DNA of 64,000 nucleotides, from assembly GCA_023231475.1 (NCBI GenBank), contig JALJEE010001273.1, positions 1-64,000 on the forward strand, in the 5' to 3' direction. Below are positions 23,575 through 34,657 of the stretch, one piece after another. Position numbers and translations under genes: made by a program. The stretch comes from Seison nebaliae. Taxonomy: Eukaryota; Rotifera; Pararotatoria; Seisonacea; Seisonidae. Position 1 is the first letter of the stretch. Each line of letters starts with the position of its first letter. The notes below the pieces were generated by a model. That model made no database searches and was not told the DNA's origin. It saw nothing but the letters and a program-made list of their open reading frames with translations.

Positions 23575-26259
23575 TCAATATTGATTGTCCAATTTTTTGG
23601 AATTCAATCTTATTTTGGAGAAAGTATTCGACGTATTCTTGGCATAATAAGGTTTCGTCGGAAGATGTGATCTGTGTGTCCCTTCGGAAGAGAAACCTGG
23701 TTTATTTATATGCGATATCGGTTTCAATCTCGATTGGAAATTTCTATTAGCACTCATTATGCTATTCGACATATTGTTTTTAGGAATTTGGAATTTATTC
23801 GATTTTATTAATGTGGAAGCAGATTGGGGTATTGGTCTTGATGATGGTGTCATATTAGATGATGAAATTCCGCTATCTGCTTCTTCATATGGAGCGATAA
23901 CAGGAAGACCTTTAGCTGTATGACCGAGAGTAACACGTCGTGCTACAGTATCAGATGAATCGCTTATTTGAGAAATGATAGATGTCGAAAGAAGGTTATT
24001 ATCCAGAACATTTCCGTTAGACATGTGAGTATTGTCCATGTCAATTAATTCATCATCATTTAATGTATATGATAGTTTTCTGTTGGGACTTGGTTTTTTA
24101 ATTGACCTAACTAATCGATTGGATGTTAGACATTGTGATTCCATTTCATCTTTACGATTAACGGTCGTTGTTGAAGAAGAGACATGTGACATTGAAGGCG
24201 AATTATTTCGAGTGTCGTTTTGTGACAAAATATTATCCATTCTTGGTCTCATTTCATTACGTTGATTCGAATTAGGAAGTTTGGAACGTATTATAGTATT
24301 GGAGCTGGCAGCTCTTGACGAATTGGGTGAATTTGATGGTTTCCTAATTCCCGATATTATTCCACCACTTCGCTTAGTTATCGTCTTACGACGATCTTCC
24401 ATTAATTTCCTTTTGTTATGAATGGAACTTTTTTCTTTGTAATTAGATGAATGATTGGATGATATATGGTTCTTTTGTCGATCCTTTAACTCATAATTTA
24501 AATACTTCAAATCACCATCATTACTATCGTTATGACTGTTCATCATATCAATATATTGATGAAGATCTGAATTACTCTGCTTCATCTCATCTTCTTCAAC
24601 ATCACTAAAAACATGACTCTTCAATCGAGTTTGATGTGAGTTGGACGGATATTGTTTCTTTTGCATTATTTGATCAATTCCAAGATTACCATGAGATTTC
24701 GATTTATTTTGAGAAGGTACTTGTAAAGAATTTGGAATAAGATGATTTGAAGGTCGCTTCAATCGGGACTTCGAATGAGACATTGACTCAGAGGAAGATC
24801 TGCTAACCAAACTCAAAATTAATAAATTTATATAGAGGATTTGTTAGAGAATGAAAGAAAACTGATATCAGAAAGATATCAAATAAAATAAACATATATC
24901 GGGAAATAAGGATTGAAAATGAAGGGAAATATCTAACAACCTGATCGGACTTACCGCATTAAAAGAATTGTTCGTATTCTCTAAGTGACTACTTATCGAT
25001 CTATCTGATTGAGTCTCATGTAATTTCTGTTTGTCGCTAATTGGCAAAGGTGGTTTTCTGCTGTATGTTCCCACTGGAAAATATGAAGAAAGAAACCAAA
25101 AGTAAATTAAAAAGAAACAATAAAACAAATATGATTAATAGAAACAGACACAGTTATTCGAAATTTGATTAAAAATAACTCACCATTTTTAAAACGATGG
25201 AAATTTGATTTGCGAACATCAAAAGTTCTGGATAATTCATCATTCAATTCGTCATTCGAAATTTCGTACTGAGCATTACTAGACATCTGAAAATGTTTCC
25301 TATTTCGATGATCTGGTCTTTTTTCCAATTGATACGATCGATTGGGAGAAACGTTCGTACTGGACGCGTCTGATATGTAGCCAGTTTTTTGTTGACTATT
25401 CGATCGACTTCTTTGTCTGACAGCTTCAACATTTTCTACCATTGTACGAAATTTTTCGAAATCTTGAGGATTTACAAATGGTCGATTTTTCAATTTTTCT
25501 TGCGAAGAAGATCGTTCTTTACTTGGACTGCGAGTTTCGTTTAATTTGCGACCAGATGTCCCTCCACTTACTGGTGGTTCCAATAAATTAGAAGAAATTG
25601 ATTTGATAGTCATCGTTTTTCGACTTTTATCTATATTGAATTTAAAGAACATTAGTGAAATATATTTCCCTTTCCAATTACTAAAGAGCAGTCACAACGC
25701 AATTAAATAAGGCAACAGAAGAGTACTATACACAGTATATATATATTAAGAAAAAAAAAATAAGATAAAAAAATTAAAATCAATAAACTTGATCGATACA
25801 AATACAAAACTTTTACTCACAAGCATTAGTGATTGAGGTGAAATGTGAAATAAATTTTGGTTATCTAATAGTTACACTAACTGACGGTCTCGTGAAAAAA
25901 AAGTGGAATAATGTTATGTAGAGAATTTGGAAAAAAGCCATTGTGAAATATCCGAAAGAAAATATACCTATTGAACTTGATGATTCTTTTACTTTCACTT
26001 CTTCATTCATATTTATCAATTGTCGATATAAGAGATCCTCTTCAAGTGCTTTCAATGCATCACGTGATCTCGATCGTGATACTGAAACATATCCATCACC
26101 AAATTCGTCAGGTATACCGCTACGTAACAAGTAGCGGGAAGTAAATTCTTGAATAAGAAATTTAAGTGAAAGTTTTTCAATTTTTAATAAATTTTCCTTA
26201 TAATATGGAAAAATTCGACACATGGATTCATTGATGGATAAGATGGAATCTCGAAACAT
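23575..26259 (-). CDS. Ser/Asn-rich, probably cytoskeletal or scaffold protein
   Basis: Four exons join in phase. Exon 1 starts at ATG 26259 (MFRDSIL...) and ends near 25969 at a GTATAT donor. Exon 2 is 25630 to about 25186 (donor GTGAGT). Exon 3 is about 25075-24941. Exon 4 is about 24808-23575. The protein of about 700 residues is mostly disordered. It has a helical SRDALKALEEDLLYRQLI segment, basic Ser-rich blocks (SGIRKPSNSPNSSRAASS) and a 'TGYISDAS' motif. I recognise no family. The exon 3 join needs a GTTGTT donor at 24940, not the GTAAGT at 24954-24949. Function unknown. Confidence 0.55.
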
Positions 26260-26732
26260 CAACAACGATATTTAATTCAATTTTTAAACTAAATTAAATT
26301 CGTTAGTGTCCGAATAATAAGAACATATCATAGATTATAATAAAGAGTTATAAAAACTAGAATAGAAAATATAATATTCTTTATAACATCTCAGTATGTT
26401 GTAAAGAATGTTTGAGCATGAAATAAATGTTTTTTGATGAGAAACTAATAAACTAATAAAATATAAATTTCATGCCAATTTCATCTGCCGAATTACATTA
26501 ATAGAAATGATAAAAGACTCGCACCTTCAACCTCCTTAAAATTAAACTCTCTACCATAAAAATCGATGGGCTTCATATATCTGTTTTAAAAAATGGATCT
26601 TATGTTTCATTTCAATTTGTCCTAATTCCACCAGGAAATGTTTAAGATTCATAAAATATTAATTTAGATATAGATGGATATCAATTCTCATTTTTTTCAC
26701 CAGCTATCTACTTTTAAACTGTCAAACACTCA

Positions 26733-27328
26733 TTCATATTCAAATTCCATTTGAACTATCCACAATACAGAGAACTACAAAAACAAACTTTGAAGAGGAG
26801 ATCTTGAAGTACGTTTGGTTTTCGATTTGGATGAAATGGAATTTCCACCTAAAGAGATTTATTTTAATTGAGTAGAAAATTTGAATAACTTCGACTAAAA
26901 ACATCTAATCGTTCAATCAACGAATTATCCATGTGGAAATTAGACATTGATTTCGAAATCTTCATTTTATGAGACATTTTATTCTCCTCCTTCTTTGCAT
27001 TGAAGTCATTAAGTGAAACCGAATTAGGGAAGTTTACATTGTTGTTGCTGTTGTTTGATGAAGCAGATTCATTTGTTTTTTGACTGTTAATTAACCTTAA
27101 GAAAAAAATATCAGATTTAAAAAAAATTTTATTATCAACAAAACAAAACCATTGACTTTTTGGGTCATGAATGAAATTCTTGAAATCCTCCACAGATAAC
27201 AAAAATAAAGTATCCTCCAAATCATCATCCTCATCATCTTCTATTCCTTCACCATCATCTAAGTGAAAACGATCATTTACACTAAATTTTTCATCAGTCT
27301 TCTTAGAGTTATTTATAACGCTCGCCAT
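26733..27328 (-). CDS. Acidic small protein, unrecognised
   Basis: ATG at 27328 starts MASVINNSKKTDEK, followed by an acidic run (about residues 25-37: EGIEDDEDDDLED) and a 'SVEDFKNFIHDPKSQW' helix. Ser/Asn-rich sequence with 'KMKISKSMSNFHM' comes next. A GTTATT donor near 26893 may join in phase to an exon ending near 26733 (GNSISSKSK...). Without it the frame stops at 26864. No family is recognised. It lies upstream of the Ser-rich gene on the same strand but is not continuous with it, because a stop precedes that gene's ATG. Confidence 0.45.
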
Positions 27329-28913
27329 TGTAATAAGTTTTCAGCTAGAAGGTTTTCATGAATTATGTACAATTGAAGAACTATCTGGTGAGAAAGTATA
27401 TTAAATTTAATTTAAGGTATTTTAATTGTTAATAATTTTTTTTGTCTTTTGTCTCTTTTGTGATGGTGAGTTGGAGAAACAGTGGACGGAAAATTTCTCT
27501 ATGACTCAAGAACAAACAGTATATTAATCACTACACTAATTAATTAAGGTGAAGATGAAACCGTTTAGGATTTTATAATTTTAACATTTTAGCTTTTGAA
27601 AATTTTTACTTTTTGTTTAAAAACTTCTATTTCATTATAACTTCTGTGTTAATTTTATTATAGATAAAGTTGCATTCCAAATTAATCCGACAAACTTTCG
27701 GCTTTTTAACATTCATAACTTTCTTCAAACTTTCAAAAAATTTGATTTTTCTCAATTTGATAATTTATTCGCAGAAATATTACCCTACTAGCATTCTGTC
27801 CGTTAAAATAGGAAAAGGACTTCGAAAAAAATGTTCTTTCGTCGTTCCATTTTTTTTCTTTACCTTCGTTTTCCCCTTCGTAAAATGGGTATGTATAGCT
27901 CGCGAAGGGAAATATCTGGAATTATTACATTTATTAAAAGGGAGACGAACTAAAACCATTTTCCTTCGCATTTCATTTCCCCATCACTAGTACCTTCAGG
28001 TTAATTTAGAGAGAAAAAAAATTTTTTTGAACTTTTTTTTTGCTCTTTGATTCTAAATATCTATCAATCAAATATGATTGGCACCTTTGAATAGAGGAGA
28101 TAAACTATTTTCAGCATATTTGCTTTTTTATGATGTTACCACGTTAAAATGCAAAAAACTAAAGTGGTTGAAAAAAAAGAGGATCAATTGTCTCACGGAA
28201 CATTTCACACCGAATCCAAATTGCATTCTAATTTCTAGTTCTACTTAATTCTTTGTATTGTTAATAGTATTTTGTTGCTAGTTTAACGGATTCCTTTCTG
28301 TACTTTACATTATTCCTCATCTCATTTTTACTGCTTCTCTTCTTTCTCACATGAATTTTGTCTTTTTATCTATATCTCTCCTCATTGTGTCTTTTGATTT
28401 CTTTGGGTCAACCTCGTTACTAGCATTGTATTTATTGATAATTATTTGATTTTATTGATACTTATTTTAACTGAAAAGGTGAAATTTGAAAAAAACTCGT
28501 CGCACTTTGACCGAAAATATCACTAATATTGATCCAAACTTAATGAAATCCAAATTAATCTTGCAGATTGCAGAAATAAAAGACACACTGTCATATTGAA
28601 AAACGAAATTCATTTTGTTAAGAATTGATAAGAATACTCAACGATGATACTTTGTCTGTATCTCACCAGTTGAAGTAAACTATTAAATTTACAATTGTTA
28701 GTTGAGATTAAGGAAAAGACGGGACCATCATCCAATATGAGACACCATTTACCAAATTATTGTTGTGATATTTTTAGTAAGAAGAAATAACGAAGAATAT
28801 CGACGTCATACTTGATTGGATTTTGTTCAATATTGAACATAAATTTCAAAACTAAATACTAACGCTGACATCATAGTAATTTGTTTAAAGCTGAAGATTT
28901 ATCGTTTTTCTCA
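27329..28913. other. Intergenic DNA
   Basis: About 1.6 kb between divergent genes, with poly-T and poly-A runs (for example near 27840 and 28010-28040). Open frames around 27670-27990 on both strands are low-complexity. No gene is supported. Confidence 0.4.
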
Positions 28914-29391
28914 ATGTCTCAGAGAAACATTATTTATTTCATTGTTATCATTGGAATAATCGTCAATATAAAACCAATTAGTTCAATAACATGTTATTCT
29001 TGTAGTTCAGTATATGACAAAACTGATATCGATTGTGCTAATGACGCCGTGACGAAGAATTTAACGATTGAATGTAGTTTGCAGTGTATGGTTTCACTAT
29101 TCTTTTAATGATTTTTATTCAATTTTATAATAATAGACAATAGTCTATCGTAAAGGTAGCACATCTTTCGGTTTCCTACAAGGTGTTGAACGTGGATGCC
29201 AATCAGTAGAAAACGTTTGTGAATCAATTACTCCTTTTGTAACGAGTAGAACAGAAGCAATTTGTTGTGATACAGATCTTTGTAACAGTGTCTCATATCT
29301 TATTGATTCCGTTTACGGAAATTCATCATCTTTCTTAACTTATTCATTATTTACGCTACTGTTCTTTGGATGTATCTCGTTTATGAATTAA
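28914..29391 (+). CDS. Ly6/three-finger GPI-anchored surface protein
   Basis: Two exons, 28914-29090 and 29137-29391, join across a 46-bp GTTTCA...ATAATAG intron. The product of about 143 residues begins with a signal peptide (MSQRNIIYFIVIIGIIVN). The Ly6 pattern follows: ITCYSCSSVYD...DC...CSLQC in exon 1, then GCQSVENVC and the family-defining CCDTDLCN in exon 2. A hydrophobic tail (SFLTYSLFTLLFFGCISF) after a small-residue stretch (YGNSSS) suggests GPI attachment. Family members act as cell-surface modulators of receptors or channels; no ligand can be named. The start at the second in-frame ATG is preferred because it gives the signal peptide. Confidence 0.88.
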
Positions 29392-29785
29392 ATATATTAT
29401 TGATGTGTATTGAATTACAAGTTGGATTATGATTTATTTTAAAATAAAGTCGCAAAACTTTTTTGCAAAATAAATTTTTTGATTTGTTAGTAATTTTCCT
29501 ATTCTTCTAAAAATGGTGTAAAAGATTTTCCTTCTGTAATAATGTAAATCCTTCTGTAAATGAAATATCTAATGCAATTTAACTGAATAAAGACATGAAT
29601 GATTAGTTACAAGAAAATTGTTATACATAACTGCAAATTCTTCCTAATTTAAAATGACACTGACACAATTAAATATAAAAACGAAAAACTTACAAACTAG
29701 GAATAACCTAAGTTTATATTAATTTTTACTTTCTTTTCAAATTCTGACTATTCAGTTTCAAATTTTATCTATTCATTATCTTACA

Positions 29786-30414
29786 ATGAAATTAACAATT
29801 TGTATAATATTGGTCATCATTTCTTCCATCCAAGAAGTCAGTCATTCAATTAACATTCCTGAGAGTTTCCAAATTTTTCATTCCAAATTATTCATCTAAT
29901 ATTCTAATAGAAAAATTTTTAGGTGTGAAGAAAAATGAAAGGTACTACCTATATCCTATGGTGAAATGTTTGGAAAATACAAAATATTCAATAAGAATAG
30001 TTTCACCCACTGGAAGTTGGTGCACAAACAATTTGTTAAGTGCACGAATGCATTCGAGTTTTATTTACATTCTATTTATCAGAGATCATTATTTATTTTA
30101 TCTCCAACTTATTATTCTTACTAGTTGATAATTTGTTGAGTTCGATCAATTGTTCTTTTCAGTACAATAAGATGGTAGATGATGTTGATATTGTGGGAGA
30201 ATGTAAGTCAAGCAGGTTGACCGATATAGTAGGGGTAATTGATAGTAAATTTATGAATCCTGTTCATCGTTATCCTCACAAACGAAGTATTATTAAGAGA
30301 CCAAAACTAAGGGATCTCATAATTGATATAATTACACAAAAAGAACAAGAAGAATTGGAAAAAGCGAAAATGAATATTATGGACATATGTCGTGAAATAA
30401 AAGATATTTTATAA
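29786..30414 (+). CDS. Secreted four-cysteine protein, unrecognised
   Basis: Exons 29786-29864, 29923-30057 and 30125-30414 join in phase through 58- and 67-bp introns (donors GTTTCC and GTTTTA). The product is about 167 residues. A clear signal peptide (MKLTICIILVIISSIQEVSHS) is followed by a region with four cysteines in the contexts MVKCLE, SWCTNN, SINCSF and GECKSS. A basic stretch (RYPHKRSIIKRPKLRD) and an acidic/basic carboxy helix follow. The KR pairs could be processing sites. It is convergent with the Toll-like receptor gene. No family is recognised. Confidence 0.6.
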
Positions 30415-30487
30415 TTTGCCAAGAAATAATCAATTATAATAATAAAATTTTTTTTAAAGAAATCCAATTACTTTTAGTACATTCTTT

Positions 30488-32362
30488 TTAATAATAATTA
30501 TCGATGCGCTTCTGCGGAAATATTCGCCTTGTTGTGTGCTCAGTCACCGTATCAACAATTTTCTTTCGATGTCGTTTCCGTTTAGTCCGTCGTTTAGTTT
30601 CGGGCTGTGACACAAGCTTAGTCGGATGATTATGGAAATATCTTATGCCGTTAGGTAGATATCTTTCCAATTTTGATATAAAACAAGAGGTATCTTCCAT
30701 AATGATCGATTTGTCATTATATGGAAATTGCTTTTCCAATTCCTCTTCCATGTCAGCTTGGTCTACAACGGAATTAGAAATGAGAAAAAGAACAAAATGT
30801 TCTCCTGACATTAAAACTCTTTTTAAGTGTTGGGCGATTTTTTCAGGTATTCCTTGATTATTAACAACAATTATGAATGCTTTGGAGTTTTCCATTTTCC
30901 ATTCGGTTGATGTATTTTTAGGGGAAACAATTGAATTCATTGTATGTTGATTAATCATTTCTACACCGTCTTCAACACCATCAATATTATGATAATAAAT
31001 CAATCTTTCTGGATGTTCTTTTATAAGACGGTTATGAATAGTTCTGGTAACGAAATTTGTCTCTTCAGTTGGATAATTGACAAAAATATCGATTGAATGT
31101 AAGATATTATATTTCGGTTTTTTTCTACAACATTGTGCACATGAACATCTCTCTCGACATGCAAAACAACATGCTTCGCAACAACAACAACATGCTAAGA
31201 GTATTATTGCCAATAATAATAATAATGCGGCCAAAGCAATCAATAAATAATGCCACCACTCGCCAAATACAATAGGAGATGGTGGTGTCGTAGTTTGACC
31301 AAAAGGCTAAGGTAAATCAAAAGGTATTTAATTAATAAGATAATAATGAAAATTAACCAATGTGACTGGTGGTGTAATTACTGATCTACAATTTATAGTA
31401 ATTTCCGTTTCCGTATCACCAAGAAATGAGAAAAGATATTTTGTACGATGTTCACTCGGTGTTGAACATTGCATGGTTTTGAGACCTTCTGTCAGATAGA
31501 ATGCAGGTACTCGACGATATTGAATATTTGTTTTTTGATATTCTGCACATGTGCATGTTATTGGATTGTTTGATAGATTGATATCACTTAATAAATCGTA
31601 GAATAATCGAAAGTTGTTCACGCGATATAATGTTAATAATTTATCGCCAAAATCCTTTATATAATTATTGCTTAGATCGACTGGACAATGTGATGATGTA
31701 AATGCATCAGATAATGAACGACCACTGGGATTGATGAAATTACTTATTTGATTGTTATTCAATTTAACTATAGCATCTTCTTTAAATACAAAAAATTCTA
31801 ATAAATCGATACTTGTTAATCGATTGTCGCTTAAATCAACAAGACTGATTGAATCGTGATTCATTGGATCAAATACATTCGTCCCAACACTATTTATCTC
31901 GTTATTCCTAAGAATTATTTTTTTCATATTCTGTAAGCCGGAAAGCATTCCATCTCCCAATTTATTCAGCCGAGAACGAGTTATTTCAATCTCTTCCAAC
32001 AATGTTAAACATGAGAATAAGGTTGATGGAATAGCTACAAAATCCTGTTCAACCATAATAATTTTCTTAATATATTTATACTCACATATATTGAGCGGCC
32101 AAATCTTAAATGATCTGCTTGTTGTTTCTAAATGTGTAATACTTTCCTATTTTGAAAAAATTTTAATTTTACCAATTTTCATAATTCTTAAACGAACTTT
32201 TAAGATAATATTGAGCGGTGGCAAATCTGTCAATATCGAACCACCGCACTTAAACACCATTCTACCAGCACCAAATTCATATGGACATCCATTGTGATAT
32301 TCCAATCCATTTACGGTACCACATAATATAATGGACAACAAGAAAATCACATAAAAATTCAT
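30488..32362 (-). CDS. Toll-like receptor (LRR-TM-TIR)
   Basis: Exons on the minus strand are 32362-32198, 32146-31358 and 31306-30488, joined by 51-bp introns (donors GTTCGT and GTTAAT); about 590 residues. Order: signal peptide (MNFYVIFLLSIILCGTVNG); an LRR amino cap (NGCPYEFGAGRMVFKCGG); several leucine-rich repeats (MKKIILRNNEINSVG, LVDLSDNRLTSID, VDLSNNYIKDFG, DINLSNNPITC); an LRR carboxy cap (CTCAEYQ...MQCSTP...NC); one membrane helix (LLIALAALLLLLAIILLA); a very Cys-rich juxtamembrane segment; and a divergent TIR domain beginning HSIDIFVNYPTEETNFV. The ectodomain is short for a Toll. A basic tail (KRRTKRKRHRKK) ends the protein. The role is probably innate immunity or development. Confidence 0.82.
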
Positions 32363-32906
32363 TCTTCACCCAACCAAAAAAGTCAATTAATATCGAGTAA
32401 AAGTTAAAAAAAACTTTTCGAACAGTTTCTGAATATTACCTCTTATTCTTATTGATAAAACGGTTAAGGATCGTTTGTTGTCAAAGCGACATCCAAACAA
32501 ATCATCTGACGAATGAAATTATTGGAAAATACCTATTTTCTGGATTATACTGTCAATATCACTCAAGGACCATATACTATACAACATGGTCCTTCCGTTG
32601 TCATGGCAGCACATTAGTTGAATAATATAACTTCACTACCAACAAAGACTTGTACATATTTCATTTAATTTCTACGAATTCTCTATATTTCATTCAAGAT
32701 CAAACTTATCTCACTGGACAACATCGTCATTAATCGTTAGTTACTACGGGAATCATACTAAAAGAAACCAATAAAACTTCTAATTTTTTTATATTACAAA
32801 TTTAACTTATTATTTATATTACAAACAAGAATTTCATGGGAGTCGAATGCTTCATAATTATACCTTCAAATAAGTTTAAATTTGTTTCCACTTAATTGGT
32901 GAGATA
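32363..32906. other. Intergenic DNA upstream of the Toll-like receptor
   Basis: About 540 bp that should contain the receptor promoter. A+T-rich; no recognisable element. Confidence 0.4.
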
Positions 32907-33054
32907 TTCCCTCACTTGTTCAAAGTAGGACAATATGCCATAAGGTTAAAAGAAGTGAAAAATTAGGCGATTTCAAATGTATAAAAAGATTTTAATATAC
33001 ATATTCAATAAATGTCAAGAGAGCATATTGTCCTACTTTGAACAAGTGAGGAAA
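32907..33054. mobile_element. MITE with about 35-bp terminal inverted repeats
   Basis: The left end TTCCCTCACTTGTTCAAAG at 32907 is repeated in reverse complement at the right (CTTTGAACAAGTGAGGAAA ending at 33054). The match continues inward through TAGGACAATATGC. Both ends are flanked by TA (32905-32906 and 33055-33056), as expected for a Tc1/mariner-mobilised element. The 148-bp body has no coding capacity. It abuts the Tc3-like element directly. Confidence 0.75.
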
Positions 33055-33058
33055 TATA

Positions 33059-33916
33059 TTGCTCCAAAAATCTTTAAGTCCTATCAAAATACGTGTAAAG
33101 CTAACGATTAACGAAAAATTTCCAAATATCTTTAAGTTTATTGAATAAAAAAACAATAATAAATAAAAATCAATGTTTATAACATTTACCTTTATGGGAT
33201 AATACAAATGCAACTCTTGCGCCAAAGGATTGGTACAAGTTTTTGATTAATTGTTGCGGTAGTTGATGCGGATGTCATGCCAATAATATGACTATCCGTC
33301 GGGTCCATCTAGGTTAAATTTTTTTTCATCCGAAAAAACCAGGCTCTTGAAATTCAACCCTTCGCTTAACCACTTAGAACAAGCTTCCACCCTTTTTTTC
33401 TTATGTTCTTCTTTCACTTTGGGTACAGCATTCAATCTTCTTCTTTCTAAGTTTTCATTCTTCTTGATTGCCAATCTAACAGACTCCGTTGTAATAGATA
33501 AATTGAGGTTTTCTTTGATTTTTCGACAAGAATGACGACTATTGGCAGCCTCTTTACAGATTAAACGGTTGACTCGGTCACTAATTTCTCGTTTTCTTCC
33601 TGTCTTCACCATATTCTTCCCATAATTCTCTTTATCTTTTAAAAAATTTCTTATCCCAGTCACACTTCTTCCTATTTTCCTGGCTATATCTGCGACAGAG
33701 GTTCCATTCTCAATCATGACCTCAATCGTGGTTTTTTCTTTTTCTGATAATATCTTACCCTTACTCATCATCAATACTTTATTTCTATCACGTTTTTTTG
33801 TTCTAAAATGATAATATACTTCATTTGAAGTGAAAATTTTTAAAGATATTTGGAATATTGTTATGGATTTTTAGCTTTTTATGTATTTTGATAGGACTTA
33901 AAGATTTTTGGAGCAC
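33059..33916. mobile_element. Tc3-like Tc1/mariner element, internally deleted
   Basis: The terminal inverted repeats begin TTGCTCCAAAAATCTTTAAG at 33059 and end in the complement at 33916, with TA on both outer sides (33057-33058 and 33917-33918). A second inverted pair (CCAAATATCTTTAA near 33120 and TTAAAGATATTTGG near 33840) sits inside. This matches the two transposase-binding sites of Tc3-type ends. The body is only 858 bp and carries the first half of a transposase gene. The catalytic second half is gone. Confidence 0.85.
33292..33774 (-). pseudogene. Tc3-like transposase, truncated
   Basis: From ATG 33774 the frame encodes two helix-turn-helix modules (ATIEVMIENGTS-type entry, SVADIARKIGRSVTGIRNFL, then ISDRVNRLICKEA). 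The first catalytic Asp motif follows (LVFSDEKKFNLDGPDG). A TAG stop falls directly after DG. In the same frame beyond it the expected SYYWHD can still be read, after which the sequence jumps to non-transposase DNA. The second Asp and final Asp/Glu of the DDE/D triad are absent, so it cannot be active. Confidence 0.85.
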
Positions 33917-34132
33917 TATATCTCGATCGTTCTGTTTTCCTTTTGCTAATAGGTTGGACACCACTAGTGTGCTATAAAAGAAATGTTTTTTTTCAAAATT
34001 TTGAGTGTATTATGTAATTGATAATTTTCAACTCGTAATTTCAGAATTCAAATTTTAGGTTCTATAGAAAAATTTTTTTCTTACATTTTACATTTATTAG
34101 TTTTTCTGGGAAAATTAATAGATTAATTCCAA

Positions 34133-34570
34133 ATGAAGATTACTTCCACTCTATTCAAGTTAAATATTAGGTACAAATTTAGTCATGTTCCTGGTAATAT
34201 TCTCACGGGGTTTGATTTCATTAATTTCTTAAAATAATACATTGACCATGAAAGTAAACATCGAATATGGCCGAGATTAACTCCAGGTGTTAAAAGGCAT
34301 TTATTGCGTTCCATGGAACGGGAAATGAACAATATGAAATTTATATCTAACAGCTATTTTGGTGAAGTTCATTTTATTGTTTTCAAATTACTGCATCATT
34401 AATGATTGTTACATTAGAAAGAAGATGCAAATTGGAAATTGATAAGAGAAAGAGAAATTGAATTAGAAGAAAGGAAGAAAGTGGAGGATCGTCGAAAGAA
34501 AACGATGTTCCATGATCGACATGTACTTGATCATCTTTCACATTTGAATTGTACGAAGAAATGGGAATAA
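34133..34570 (+). CDS. MRPL57: Mitochondrial large ribosomal subunit protein mL63
   Basis: Exons 34133-34209, 34255-34366 and 34418-34570 join in phase (introns 45 and 51 bp, donors GTTTGA and GTTCAT), giving about 113 residues, the usual size. The match to animal mL63 is clear at both ends. 'ILTGKHRIWPRLT' corresponds to the family's GKHRRPR start of the mature protein. The last residues, LDHLSHLNCTKKWE, correspond to the conserved DHLNVTKKW terminus. The middle is a charged helix (ERKKVEDRRKK). A basic amino end suits mitochondrial import. The protein was too split by introns to show as one frame. Confidence 0.85.
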
Positions 34571-34657
34571 TTTCTATATATACTTTATTTTAAAATTTCA
34601 ACGAATAAAATGTCGGAAAGGAGAATTGAAATTTGAAAAGAATTTCATATACTCTTT

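Noticed and set aside
32992-33225. 77-residue hydrophobic ORF on the minus strand
   Set aside because: It spans the MITE inverted repeat and the Tc3 terminus, so it is transposon-end sequence.
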